Source of the DNA: Maribacter sedimenticola
Lineage (GTDB): Bacteria > Bacteroidota > Bacteroidia > Flavobacteriales > Flavobacteriaceae
Assembly (NCBI RefSeq): GCF_900188415.1
Contig: NZ_FZNV01000004.1
Location: 232,763-296,762, forward strand
Reading direction: 5' to 3'
DNA: 64,000 bases
Shown one piece after another: positions 35,925-44,945 of the stretch (positions are counted from its first letter, which is position 1; every line of letters starts with the position of its first letter). The position numbers were made by a program, and so were the translations under genes. The notes under the pieces were generated by a model, which was not told the origin of the DNA, searched no databases, and was given only the letters and a program-made list of their open reading frames with translations.

Positions 35925-36761
35925 TTAATCCTCATTGAGTGAAATTCCATCAGATTCCAATTTAATCTTTCGTTCTTTATAAAGGGTACCTACACCTTTT
36001 TTAAATGTTTTTTTACTCATCTGGAAAGTATCCCTAATCTCTTCTGGGGAAGATTTATCATGCAAAGGCAAAAATCCGCCATGCTCTTTCAATACCTCGT
36101 AAATCTTAGTTGCCGCAGGTTCCAAGACCTTTGCTCCCAAAGGCTGCAATGAAATATCCAATTTATTATCCTTTCTTATGGTCTTTATACAACCAGGAAT
36201 AACATCCCCAATATTAATAGGCTTAAATACTTCGTTAAAATACACCAATCCTTTGTGTCTTTCATTAACAATAACTTCCCAACCTAAATCTGTCTGCCTG
36301 GTAACAACCAGGTCCACTTGTTCCCATACCTTTAGGTCTATATTATCGTTGCTCAGAAATTTATCCAATTTGTTGGAAGCTACCAATCTGCTGGAGCGTT
36401 CATCCAAATAACAATGCACAACGTACCACTGCCCTTCTTTCATCTTTACGCGTTGCTCCCTGAACGGGACCAAAAGATGTTTTTCCAAGCCCCATTCCAT
36501 AAAAGCCCCAAATTCATTGACCTCAGCCACTTGCAATAATCTGAATTCCCCTAGCATAATATCCGGCTCCAAAGTGGTAGCTACAGGTCTCTCATCATAA
36601 TCTAAATAACAAAATACCTTTATCTTTTCACCAATTTCATATGTGGAAGGCACATATTTATTGGGTAACAATACATCATTACCCTCTTCGTCACCTAAAA
36701 AAAGACCTACACTGGTATCTCTTAAGATTTCAAGATTATTTATACGTCCTAATTCTATCAT
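35925..36761 (-). CDS. S1-like RNA-binding protein (CvfB type)
   Basis: 278 residues, the CvfB family length. Several S1/OB-fold segments are visible: LGRINNLEILRDTSVGLFLG (start to 23), EVNEFGAFMEWGLEKHLLVPF, GLVYFNEVFKPINIGDVIPG, and a winged-helix-like C-terminus from about 215 (YEVLKEHGGFLPLHDKSSPEEI, MSKKTFKKGVGTLYKE). CvfB proteins bind RNA and affect virulence in Staphylococcus; the role here is general and unproven. It follows a strong terminator, so it has its own promoter. Confidence 0.87.
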   Translation of the reverse strand: MIELGRINNLEILRDTSVGLFLGDEEGNDVLLPNKYVPSTYEIGEKIKVFCYLDYDERPVATTLEPDIMLGEFRLLQVAEVNEFGAFMEWGLEKHLLVPFREQRVKMKEGQWYVVHCYLDERSSRLVASNKLDKFLSNDNIDLKVWEQVDLVVTRQTDLGWEVIVNERHKGLVYFNEVFKPINIGDVIPGCIKTIRKDNKLDISLQPLGAKVLEPAATKIYEVLKEHGGFLPLHDKSSPEEIRDTFQMSKKTFKKGVGTLYKERKIKLESDGISLNED

Positions 36762-36800
36762 GGCACAAAATTACATTTTATAATCTATAAACCTAACGGT

Positions 36801-36840
36801 AAAAAAAAGACCGTTGCCAAAATTGGCAACGGTCTTTAAA
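36801..36840 (-). terminator. Strong terminator of the menF-menD-DUF2853 unit
   Basis: Stem GACCGTTGCCAA / TTGGCAACGGTC (36809-36820 with 36823-36834), 12 bp plus AAA/TTT extension, followed on the minus strand by a run of eight Us. Confidence 0.92.
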
Positions 36841-36856
36841 TTGTACATTCAAAATT

Positions 36857-37201
36857 CTATTTATCGTAAACAGACGCTTTCTTAAAATGTTTACAAAGCA
36901 TATAGTAAATAACGGCTCTATGCTTATTTCTATTTGATGAACCATACTTATCCATTACGGTCTTAATAGCATCATCTAGCTTGGAATCATCCGCTAAACC
37001 TAATTTCTTAATCAAGTAATTATTTTTAACCGTATCCAATTCCTTTTGATCACTTCCAGAAACTTTGGAAGCATCTATATTATAAATTGAAGGTCCAAGA
37101 CCAACAGTTACTTTTTTAAGCAAATCCATATCCGCGTTTTCACCAAATTTATCTTTGATGTCAGCAGCATACTTTTCAATTAAATCATCTCTTTTACTCA
37201 T
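36857..37201 (-). CDS. DUF2853-family protein
   Basis: 114 residues, all helical by look, no signal. Family features are NNYLIKKLGL (about 60-69), the DDAIKTVMDKYG helix and RAVIYYMLCKHF near the C-terminus. No function is known. It lies 34 bp after menD on the same strand and before a strong terminator, so it is the last gene of the thioesterase-menF-menD transcript. Confidence 0.85.
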   Translation of the reverse strand: MSKRDDLIEKYAADIKDKFGENADMDLLKKVTVGLGPSIYNIDASKVSGSDQKELDTVKNNYLIKKLGLADDSKLDDAIKTVMDKYGSSNRNKHRAVIYYMLCKHFKKASVYDK

Positions 37202-37234
37202 GTTAGTGTGTTATAATTAATGGTTAATACACCT

Positions 37235-38986
37235 CTAAGATATAAAACGAAAATAATCAATCAAAATTTTATCGTTTATTAATGCGGGAGTTTCAATTTC
37301 CAATAGTTTTGGACGGTCAGATTCACTAAAAAAAAGGGGTATCATCTCATTGAGCGAATCTTTTGAATTTGCCTTGTTATGTTCAATATTAAACATCTTA
37401 CAAAGGTGCTTGGCACTCAAATTATGTCGGGTTTCAAAAAAGGTTTTAAAAGATTCCGATTCTTTCTGTCCAGGAAGAATCCTAAATATGCCACCGCCTT
37501 GGTTATTAATGACGATAATCCTAAAATTATTCTTTGTATAATTATTCCATAATGCGTTGCTGTCATAGAAAAAGCTCAAATCTCCGGTAATGAACAAGGT
37601 AGGATTTGCATTTACAACCGATGCGCCTATTGCCGTAGAAGTACTGCCATCTATGCCACTGGTTCCCCTATTACAATTAACGTTTATGGAAGCATCAATT
37701 TCAAATAACTGCGTATATCTAATTGTGGAACTATTGGCCAATTGTAGAAGATATCCCTTAGGGATGGCATTCAAAATAGAATTAAAAGCATAGAAATCTG
37801 AAAATGGGATTTGCGCAAGGTAAGTAGCTCTCTTTAACTTATAATTTTCCTTTACCATATGCCATTCCGTAAAATAACTGCTGCCAGATGCCTTAATATC
37901 CGTATACATCTCCTGAAAAAAATAATCGACGGAAACTTTTATATGTTCCTCCAAACAAAAAAATGTATTGTTGGCATTTATGCTACCTACATGCCAGTGA
38001 TGTTTTGGTTTATATTTTCGCAAGAACGCCTTAATTTTTTTTGAAACGATAAGTCCCCCAAAAGTCACCAAAATCTCTGGCTGCAGTTTTCTAAACCCTT
38101 CTTGGGGCTGTTCTCCCATTTCTATGGGAGCAATTATAGAATCTATACTATTAAAAAAATTAGGATGATTAAGGTTAGAAGTCGTTTCCGTAAATACGAT
38201 AACACTTGGATCATTCGCCAAGGCATTAATCATGGCCTCATTTAACGTACTTGGAGCACTTACCCCAACCAATACCATCTTTTTGGCTGTGCTGTTCCAA
38301 ATTTTCCTTTTATTGTCCAAAGTTGGAGTATTCGTTTTGGGTTCCGCTAAATCCGGTATATTGGCACTAATACTTGGTTGTAACTGTGTTTGGTACAAAG
38401 GTTCCTCAAAAGGTACATTAATATGAACAGGGCACAGTTCATTTAGCGCAAAAGTTAATGCGTTATTTAGTTCTACGTCATTATAATGCTGGACTTTACT
38501 TTGGGAACGTTCAATATGATTATCACTTATCCAGCTAGGCGCATACTGTTTTATAACCTCCGATGAATGGCTAACATCCTGTTTTAAGTTGGCGGAGTAC
38601 CCTATTTGATTAGCATATATATTTTTTTGATGTATGGTTTGCCCATCTCCTATTCCAACTTTATAATACGGTCTATCAGCAGATATGACCACTAAAGGAA
38701 TTGTGCTATAAAAAGCCTCTGCAACCGCAGGATAATAATTTAACAATGCACTACCCGATGTACAGAGAACGACCACAGGTTGCTGCAGCTGTTGTGCCAT
38801 GCCCAACGCAAAAAAACCGGCGCAACGTTCATCCACAATACTAAAACATGTAAAAAAAGGATCTTCTGTAAACGATATGGTCAGCGGTGCGTTTCTTGAA
38901 CCGGGAGAAATGACAATATTTGAAATATTCTTGGCCCTACAATGTTGAACAATGGATTGGGCAGTTGGTATAGATGAGTATTTCAT
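37235..38986 (-). CDS. menD: 2-Succinyl-5-enolpyruvyl-6-hydroxy-3-cyclohexene-1-carboxylate synthase
   Basis: About 583 residues from ATG 38986 (MKYSSIPTAQSIV). ATG 38992 is possible, but the promoter's -7 box ends only 1 bp before it. MenD is a thiamine-diphosphate enzyme that condenses isochorismate with 2-oxoglutarate. Visible: ISPGSRNAPLTISF near the N-terminus, CTSGSALLNYYPAVAEA, and the ThDP/Mg site GDLSFFYDSNALWNN...INNQGGGIF. It follows menF by about 50 bp and precedes the DUF2853 gene. Confidence 0.93.
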   Translation of the reverse strand: MKYSSIPTAQSIVQHCRAKNISNIVISPGSRNAPLTISFTEDPFFTCFSIVDERCAGFFALGMAQQLQQPVVVLCTSGSALLNYYPAVAEAFYSTIPLVVISADRPYYKVGIGDGQTIHQKNIYANQIGYSANLKQDVSHSSEVIKQYAPSWISDNHIERSQSKVQHYNDVELNNALTFALNELCPVHINVPFEEPLYQTQLQPSISANIPDLAEPKTNTPTLDNKRKIWNSTAKKMVLVGVSAPSTLNEAMINALANDPSVIVFTETTSNLNHPNFFNSIDSIIAPIEMGEQPQEGFRKLQPEILVTFGGLIVSKKIKAFLRKYKPKHHWHVGSINANNTFFCLEEHIKVSVDYFFQEMYTDIKASGSSYFTEWHMVKENYKLKRATYLAQIPFSDFYAFNSILNAIPKGYLLQLANSSTIRYTQLFEIDASINVNCNRGTSGIDGSTSTAIGASVVNANPTLFITGDLSFFYDSNALWNNYTKNNFRIIVINNQGGGIFRILPGQKESESFKTFFETRHNLSAKHLCKMFNIEHNKANSKDSLNEMIPLFFSESDRPKLLEIETPALINDKILIDYFRFIS

Positions 38987-38992
38987 GGACAT

Positions 38993-39025
38993 CAAAAATA
39001 CAACCAAAGCCTAAAATAACCCAAA
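38993..39025 (-). promoter_or_regulatory. menD: Consensus promoter for menD inside the men operon
   Basis: On the minus strand TTTG (39025-39022), 21 bp spacer, TATTTTTG (39000-38993): a full match to the Bacteroidota consensus in the menF-menD gap. The expected start site is about 2-3 bp before ATG 38986, so this menD transcript should be leaderless. Confidence 0.65.
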
Positions 39026-39035
39026 AGATAGTGGT

Positions 39036-40148
39036 CTATTTGTTGTTCAAAATACGTAACATGGTTTTACTTTTATATGCCGTTTCCTCCCACTCCCGTT
39101 CAGGGTCGGAATCTTTAGTAATACCGCCACCAACGTATATGTTTGCTTTATCTTGGACAAGTTGCATACACCTTAGATTAACATATAGTTCCGATGATTT
39201 CCTTATACTTTTGTAAGCACTGTTTTCTTGATTCTTACGATTCCTGTTCCGTGGCATTTCTTCCTGCAGATTCAATTCTCCCAAAAATCCGGTGTAGAAG
39301 GAACGTTTATAAGATTCATTGTATAAAATAAAACGTTTAGCATTTTGTAAGGGGTTACCACAAACTGCCGGAGTAGGATGTAAAGCCTTCAGTACAGCGC
39401 CAAATTTAGATGGAGCTATAACTCCTGTCAGCTCGGTTCTCAGGTGCCATAATTGTCCCGCCCTTACAGATTCCCGCTCCAATACTTTCAATGCCTGAAC
39501 ATTTTCCTTCAAAACATCAACAATATAATCCGTTACCACCTGCTGCTCGTTCAATTCTTTGTAAGACCAACTTGGGGCCTGTCCTTCCTCTATACTTTGA
39601 GTGCCGGCCAAGGACATTGTAGTAAACTGGGTTCCACTGGTCTTGATCAAGATTTCTGGTGTAGCCCCCATCCATGTCCCAATTTTAGGATGGTGCCAAT
39701 AATAACAGAACGCTTCTGGATAAGTAGTTAGAAGACGTTGAAAAATATGATGATATGTGTCCGTCAGTTCTACGTGTACCTTTCTGGACAAAACTACTTT
39801 ATCAAAGGTTCCTTTTTCAATATAGGACAAGGCTTTTTTCACCAACCGAATATAGCCTTCCTTACCATCAACATTCAATAGAACTGAGCTCTCAATGGGT
39901 TTTAACGTGTTATTTTCCGGTGTAAAATCACTTTTCAAAACTGCATCCCTTTTAATGTAAATAGCATCTACATCCGCATCAAAAGGAGCAAAAACAAAAC
40001 CAGTTTCAGAATAATCAACTACTGTATGAACCTCATCGCTATCCTGAAATATTCCAATTAATTCATGTGTATTTGGCTTTCTATAGAGTACAAAAGGTAA
40101 ATGCTCATTTAAGCAAAACCTTGTACGATTAAAAAGTTCCTGTACCAT
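39036..40148 (-). CDS. menF: Isochorismate synthase
   Basis: 370 residues, a chorismate-binding enzyme. Seen: VLSRKVHVEL with the catalytic lysine region (about 116-125), GATPEILI, SLAGTQ, ELNEQQVVTDYI with the active-site Glu, LHPTPAVCGNP, GFLGELN and the Mg-binding end YVGGGITKDSDPEREW. It converts chorismate to isochorismate, the first committed step of menaquinone synthesis. It starts 1 bp after the hotdog thioesterase gene stop, indicating translational coupling. Confidence 0.93.
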   Translation of the reverse strand: MVQELFNRTRFCLNEHLPFVLYRKPNTHELIGIFQDSDEVHTVVDYSETGFVFAPFDADVDAIYIKRDAVLKSDFTPENNTLKPIESSVLLNVDGKEGYIRLVKKALSYIEKGTFDKVVLSRKVHVELTDTYHHIFQRLLTTYPEAFCYYWHHPKIGTWMGATPEILIKTSGTQFTTMSLAGTQSIEEGQAPSWSYKELNEQQVVTDYIVDVLKENVQALKVLERESVRAGQLWHLRTELTGVIAPSKFGAVLKALHPTPAVCGNPLQNAKRFILYNESYKRSFYTGFLGELNLQEEMPRNRNRKNQENSAYKSIRKSSELYVNLRCMQLVQDKANIYVGGGITKDSDPEREWEETAYKSKTMLRILNNK

Positions 40149-40149
40149 A

Positions 40150-40572
40150 TTAGGTTCTGGGTAAAGCTATGGTCGTTAATTTACATAGGGAAACCAATTC
40201 ATCTGCCTCATTGGTGATTTTTATTTCCCAAAGCTGGGTGGTTCTTCCCTTGTGTACTATTACGGCTTTAGCAAATACAAAACCATCTTTTACACTTTTT
40301 ACATGGTTGGCAGAAATTTCTATACCACGAACAAAATATGAACTGGCATCCAAGAAAATATAAGAAGCCGCACTACCCACACTTTCTGCCAATGCTACCA
40401 TGGCCCCACCATGTAAAACTCCATCTGGTTGATGAACCTTAGGGGTCACCGGCATTTTGGCCAATAAAAAATCCTCACCCACATCTACATAATCAATTTG
40501 TAACGTCTCCATCAACGTATTCTTGGAAGTTTCGTTACAAATCTTAAGAATTTTCTCTTTGTAGTCGTTCAT
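40150..40572 (-). CDS. Hotdog-fold PaaI-type thioesterase, possible DHNA-CoA thioesterase
   Basis: About 140 residues from ATG 40572 (MNDYKEKILKI); the frame is open to 40596 with another ATG. Hotdog features: VHQPDGVLHGGAMVALAESVGS (catalytic His/Gly and Glu region, in part), GIEISANHVKSVKDG and GRTTQLWEIKI. Coupling to menF suggests it is MenI, which removes CoA from 1,4-dihydroxy-2-naphthoyl-CoA before MenA acts. That assignment rests on context; the general thioesterase call is firm. Confidence 0.85.
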   Translation of the reverse strand: MNDYKEKILKICNETSKNTLMETLQIDYVDVGEDFLLAKMPVTPKVHQPDGVLHGGAMVALAESVGSAASYIFLDASSYFVRGIEISANHVKSVKDGFVFAKAVIVHKGRTTQLWEIKITNEADELVSLCKLTTIALPRT

Positions 40573-40637
40573 TCTTTTTTTTGTAAAATTACGCATTACA
40601 TTGTCAACTGTAAAGTTTGAAAAGAAGTGATTTACTT

Positions 40638-41273
40638 ATGAACAACACAATCAAGCACGTTTCTTATACAACCACCAATACATATGAAACTTTAAACAAA
40701 CTAACTGGCAAGACCAAAAATATATGGCTTGTGTTCCATGGTATTGGTTATTTGAGCAAATTTTTCTTGCGTTATTTCGATGAATTAAATACAGATGAAA
40801 ACTATATTATTGCTCCGCAAGCACCTTCCAAATATTATTTAAAAAACACCTACAAACATGTTGGCGCAAGTTGGCTGACCAAAGAAAATACCGACATGGA
40901 AACCAATAACATCTACAATTATTTAAATGCTGTTTTAGCACAAGAAAAACTTCCCGAACAATGTAACCTAATAATTTTAGGGTTTTCCCAAGGTGTTTCA
41001 ATTGCCCTGAGATATTCGGCATTTAGTCAAATCCCCTGTAGCAAGCTAGTTTTATATGCGGGTGGAATCCCCAATGAACTTAAAAAACACCACTTTGATC
41101 ATTTAAAAAACACAAAAGTAATTTCTGTCATAGGAGATAAGGATGAATATCTATCCCCAGAAAGGTTAAGGGAAGAACGGCACAAACTAATATCTTTGTT
41201 TGGACAAAATATTCATTACATCAATTTTAACGGAGGCCACGAAGTGCGCAAAGATATAATCAATCAAATATAA
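40638..41273 (+). CDS. Alpha/beta-hydrolase, phospholipase/carboxylesterase type
   Basis: 211 residues from ATG 40638; an upstream in-frame TTG at 40617 is less convincing. Signature features: nucleophile elbow LGFSQGVSIALR (Ser), Asp in VIGDKDEYLSPE and His in FNGGHEVRKD, the full catalytic triad order. HGIGYLSKFFLRYF at the N-terminus would form the oxyanion hole. It probably hydrolyses short-chain esters. It is followed 2 bp later by a GNAT acetyltransferase gene. Confidence 0.85.
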   Translation: MNNTIKHVSYTTTNTYETLNKLTGKTKNIWLVFHGIGYLSKFFLRYFDELNTDENYIIAPQAPSKYYLKNTYKHVGASWLTKENTDMETNNIYNYLNAVLAQEKLPEQCNLIILGFSQGVSIALRYSAFSQIPCSKLVLYAGGIPNELKKHHFDHLKNTKVISVIGDKDEYLSPERLREERHKLISLFGQNIHYINFNGGHEVRKDIINQI

Positions 41274-41275
41274 AA

Positions 41276-41830
41276 ATGATGATTTCACCTGTTTTACAAG
41301 ATGACAGGGTAATGCTAAGTCCATTAACCTTAACCAATTACAAAGAGCTTATTGATATAGCTCTTCAGGATAAACTTGTACAATATTCACCATCGGAAAT
41401 TAATACGCCAAATAGTCTAAGGAATTATGTGGAGATAGCATTGCAACAAGCTAAGGCAGGTACCAGTATACCCTATATTATCTACGATAAAAAATTCAAC
41501 AAATACGCAGGATCCACCCGGTTCATGAATATCAACCTTAAAAACAAAGTCCTGCATATTGGTTCTACTTGGATCGGCAAGGAATTTCATGGAACCGGCC
41601 TAAATAGCCATATGAAAGAATTAATGCTCACCTATGCATTTAATACTTTGGGGTTTGAAAAAGTGGAATTTAGGGTGGACGAAAGAAATATTGCCTCTAG
41701 AAAAGCAATTGAAAAACTGGGCTGTACTTTAGAAGGAATACTTCGTAAAGATGTATATCTCTTGGACGGCTTTAAAAGAAACACCTGTTGTTATGGACTT
41801 TTAAAGAATGAGTGGGCAGCCAAGCAATAA
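41276..41830 (+). CDS. GNAT-family N-acetyltransferase (RimJ/RimL type)
   Basis: 184 residues. N-terminal LSPLTLTNYKELIDIA, middle strand FMNINLKNKVLHIGSTWIG (in part), and the C-terminal AcCoA-binding region with ERNIASRKAIEKLGCTLEGILRKD, which is the clearest family mark. It may acetylate an amino group on a small molecule or protein. ATGs at 41276 and 41279 are both possible. Its stop is 2 bp from the stop of the convergent gene. Confidence 0.9.
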   Translation: MMISPVLQDDRVMLSPLTLTNYKELIDIALQDKLVQYSPSEINTPNSLRNYVEIALQQAKAGTSIPYIIYDKKFNKYAGSTRFMNINLKNKVLHIGSTWIGKEFHGTGLNSHMKELMLTYAFNTLGFEKVEFRVDERNIASRKAIEKLGCTLEGILRKDVYLLDGFKRNTCCYGLLKNEWAAKQ

Positions 41831-41832
41831 GG

Positions 41833-42759
41833 TTAATTGTTTTCTTTGAGGGAAGTCTTGTAATACGTAATTTTTCTGGTCTTATAAGAATTATCCGGTG
41901 TTATGATTTGCTTGATCCAATTACCTTGGTTTACTTGATCGTACTGATAGATATATTCTTTTTTTGAAGTACTTATACCAGACTTGGTAATTTCCTCGAC
42001 CAGCATATTCTTATCATCGTAAACATAAGATGTCCTAACGGTAGGCTCAAAACTTTGCTCCGTGGCATTATAGCTGAATTCTTGCTGTGCCATTAATTTT
42101 CCGTCCATATCAAACACTTCTTCAAAAGCCATATTTGCTTCACCGTTTAGATATTCCTTGGTCAATACTACTTTCTGGTCAGGTTTGTTCTTTGGTTTTA
42201 AAATAGAGGTACGAATAGATTTTAAAGGCTGATCGTTCAACAGATAGGTTACCGTATATTCCCCATTAATTTTTTTATGCTCTACTTGGGTGATATCGGT
42301 ACCGTCATTGTTTGTCCTTCTTATACTGGAAATATCACCGGCTTCGTCATATTCATATATATACTCTTCCAAGAACTGTTTGTCATAGGAGAAAATACGT
42401 TCTTGAATCTTTAGATTTTCCGTTGAATCTATTTGATAAAAATGCGCAATGGAGGTATTGGGATCAAAAACATTGTTCTGATAGGATTCCGAACGTTTTT
42501 CAATTAAATGATTGTTCTTGTATTTATAATAGACAACATCATAATCCTCTGCATTATAACGAGTTACGGATTTTGTAAGTAATCCATTTCTATTAAAATC
42601 ATATTCTTCCTTACCATAGTCCGTACTTACCAAACAAGTTTTGACACTATCCCGTAAATCAAAATCTGCCAGGGTGAAAATTTGTATTTCCTGTCCATGT
42701 ACCTTGATCGTAAATATGATGCCAAGTAGAATAAGTATTTGTAAGTATTTCTTTACCAT
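41833..42759 (-). CDS. Secreted YD-repeat-like protein, unknown
   Basis: 308 residues. A signal peptide ends near residue 22 (KVHGQ). The rest is a series of beta-hairpin units with aromatic and polar alternation (YDFNRNGLLTKSV, YKYKNNHLIEKR, YEYDEAGDISSIRR, YVYDDKNMLVEEI, YQYDQVNQGN), which resembles the degenerate YD/RHS-like repeats of many Bacteroidota periplasmic proteins. No catalytic motif. It lies between a dnaK terminator and a convergent GNAT gene, and is probably single. Confidence 0.75.
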   Translation of the reverse strand: MVKKYLQILILLGIIFTIKVHGQEIQIFTLADFDLRDSVKTCLVSTDYGKEEYDFNRNGLLTKSVTRYNAEDYDVVYYKYKNNHLIEKRSESYQNNVFDPNTSIAHFYQIDSTENLKIQERIFSYDKQFLEEYIYEYDEAGDISSIRRTNNDGTDITQVEHKKINGEYTVTYLLNDQPLKSIRTSILKPKNKPDQKVVLTKEYLNGEANMAFEEVFDMDGKLMAQQEFSYNATEQSFEPTVRTSYVYDDKNMLVEEITKSGISTSKKEYIYQYDQVNQGNWIKQIITPDNSYKTRKITYYKTSLKENN

Positions 42760-42810
42760 AGCACAAAATTAGGGTATTATTACTGGGTGAAAAAAGAAAT
42801 ACGATAAAAG

Positions 42811-42841
42811 TAAAAAAGGGCGGTAAATACCGCCCTTTTTA
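42811..42841 (-). terminator. dnaK terminator
   Basis: Stem GGGCGGTA / TACCGCCC (42818-42835) with an A run on the left and five Ts on the right. It lies about 20 bp after the dnaK stop on the minus strand. Confidence 0.9.
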
Positions 42842-42860
42842 ATATCAATATATGGTTAAC

Positions 42861-44765
42861 TTATTTAACCTCTTCAAAATCTACATCCTCTACATTATCA
42901 CCTTCGGTTGCACCACCATCTGCAGTAGGCTCTCCTTGAGGAGCTCCAGCACCTTGTGCATCTGCCTGTGCTTTGTACATTTCCTCAGATGCTACTTTCC
43001 AAGCCTCATTGATTTTATCCAAGGCAGGATTTATAACTGCTATATCCTTGGTTTCATAAGCCGCCTTAAGTTCTGTTAAGGCTTCTTGGATCGGTTTCTT
43101 TTTATCGTCGGATAATTTATCTCCAAACTCTTCCAATTGCTTTTCTGTCTGGAAAATCATTCCGTCCGCCTCGTTTAACTTGTCAGCAGTTTCCTTGGCT
43201 TTTTTATCCGATTCAGCGTTAGCTTCAGCCTCAGCCTTCATCTTCTTGATTTCTTCCTCAGTTAGACCTGAAGAAGCTTCAATACGGATATCTTGTGATT
43301 TTCCTGTAGCTTTATCCGTAGCGGATACTTTGATAATACCATTGGCATCGATATCAAAAGTTACCTCAATTTGAGGAGTACCTCTTTTTGCCGGTGGAAT
43401 CCCATCTAAATGGAACCTACCAATAGTCTTGTTATCGTTGGCCATTGGACGCTCTCCTTGCAATACATGAATTTCAACCGATGGTTGGTTATCCGCTGCT
43501 GTTGAGAACACTTGGGATTTCTTTGTAGGGATAGTAGTATTGGCTTCTATCAACTTGGTCATTACACTACCCATAGTTTCAATACCTAATGAAAGTGGTG
43601 TTACATCCAATAATAATACATCCTTAACATCTCCCGTTAATACACCTCCTTGAATAGCCGCACCGATTGCAACGACCTCATCTGGGTTTACCCCTTTAGA
43701 AGGTTTCTTGCCAAAGAATTTTTCTACGGCCTCTTGAACTGCAGGAATTCTTGTAGAACCACCTACCAGGATTATTTCATCAATATCGCTCTTGGACAAT
43801 CCGGCAGATTTCATTGCCGCCTCACAAGGCTCTATTGTTCTTTTTACCAAATCAGCGATCAATTGCTCAAACTTAGATCTGGTCAAAGTTCTGACTAAGT
43901 GCTTAGGTCCAGAAGCAGTTGCGGTAACGTAAGGTAAATTAATTTCTGTTTGTGCAGAAGAAGACAATTCTATCTTGGCTTTTTCTGCAGCTTCACGCAA
44001 ACGTTGCAAAGCCATTGAATCTTCCCTAAGATCCAGACCTTCTTCAGCCTTGAACTCTTCCGCTAACCAATCAATGATTTTTTGATCGACATCATCACCC
44101 CCTAAGTGGGTATCACCATCTGTAGCCAATACTTCAAATACTCCATCACCCAACTCTAATATAGATACATCATGTGTACCACCACCAAAGTCAAATACAA
44201 CTATTTTTTGATCGGTATCCTTTTTATCCATACCATATGCCAAAGATGCAGATGTAGGTTCGTTGATAATACGTTCAACGGTTAAACCTGCAATCTCACC
44301 AGCTTCTTTTGTTGCTTGTCTTTGTGCATCGTTGAAGTATGCAGGAACCGTAATTACGGCACGAGAAACTTCCTGACCTAAATAATCTTCGGCCGTTTTC
44401 TTCATCTTCTGAAGAATCATTGCCGATAATTCTTGTGGAGAATATAAACGACCGTCAATATCTACCCTTGGCGTATCATTATCTCCTTTTACAACCTTAT
44501 ACGGTACTCTTTCCGCTTCCTTTTGGGATTCTGAATACTTGTTACCCATAAACCTTTTAATAGAATAAATGGTTTTGGTAGGATTGGTAACCGCTTGTCT
44601 TTTTGCCGGATCACCTACTTTAATCTCTCCACCTTCAACAAAAGCGATAACCGAAGGAGTTGTTCTTTTACCTTCTGCATTCGGAATTACTACTGGTTCA
44701 TTACCTTCCATTACGGAAACACAGGAATTGGTAGTACCCAAATCTATTCCAATAATCTTACTCAT
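42861..44765 (-). CDS. dnaK: Molecular chaperone DnaK (Hsp70)
   Basis: 634 residues, the normal length. N-terminal [17 protein letters not shown], phosphate motifs [14 protein letters not shown] and [12 protein letters not shown], the linker [16 protein letters not shown], the substrate domain and a helical lid, ending in the Asp/Glu-rich EDVDFEEVK tail. It folds proteins with DnaJ and GrpE, whose genes are not in this window. Its upstream region, shared with the divergent sdaA, holds two short inverted repeats (44841-44876). Confidence 0.98.
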   Translation of the reverse strand: MSKIIGIDLGTTNSCVSVMEGNEPVVIPNAEGKRTTPSVIAFVEGGEIKVGDPAKRQAVTNPTKTIYSIKRFMGNKYSESQKEAERVPYKVVKGDNDTPRVDIDGRLYSPQELSAMILQKMKKTAEDYLGQEVSRAVITVPAYFNDAQRQATKEAGEIAGLTVERIINEPTSASLAYGMDKKDTDQKIVVFDFGGGTHDVSILELGDGVFEVLATDGDTHLGGDDVDQKIIDWLAEEFKAEEGLDLREDSMALQRLREAAEKAKIELSSSAQTEINLPYVTATASGPKHLVRTLTRSKFEQLIADLVKRTIEPCEAAMKSAGLSKSDIDEIILVGGSTRIPAVQEAVEKFFGKKPSKGVNPDEVVAIGAAIQGGVLTGDVKDVLLLDVTPLSLGIETMGSVMTKLIEANTTIPTKKSQVFSTAADNQPSVEIHVLQGERPMANDNKTIGRFHLDGIPPAKRGTPQIEVTFDIDANGIIKVSATDKATGKSQDIRIEASSGLTEEEIKKMKAEAEANAESDKKAKETADKLNEADGMIFQTEKQLEEFGDKLSDDKKKPIQEALTELKAAYETKDIAVINPALDKINEAWKVASEEMYKAQADAQGAGAPQGEPTADGGATEGDNVEDVDFEEVK

Positions 44766-44840
44766 CTTATATATTTTAAATTAGTGCTTTATTTTATAAT
44801 CGCTAACAAGAGGACAAACAATATGCCAAGCAAGAAAAAC

Positions 44841-44876
44841 TGACATGATGTCATTAACAACATCAAATGCTTGATG
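44841..44876. promoter_or_regulatory. Two inverted repeats between dnaK and sdaA
   Basis: TGACAT-G-ATGTCA (44841-44853) and CATCAA-ATGC-TTGATG (44861-44876), both perfect in their arms, 7 bp apart and about 75-110 bp upstream of each divergent gene. They do not match the CIRCE element. Either could be an operator. Confidence 0.4.
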
Positions 44877-44945
44877 AATTATGCCAATCAAAGCATATTA
44901 TTGCATTTCTAAACATTGTAACTTAGCAGCACAAAACAATAGAAA

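Noticed and set aside
40638..41273. Alpha/beta-hydrolase as MenH.
   Set aside because: It is divergent from menF, and its motif layout fits a phospholipase/carboxylesterase rather than SHCHC synthase.
44779..44822. Possible sigma-54 promoter (TTGGCA-N5-TTTGT) on the minus strand upstream of dnaK.
   Set aside because: The -12 GC dinucleotide is GT and no activator gene or conservation supports it.
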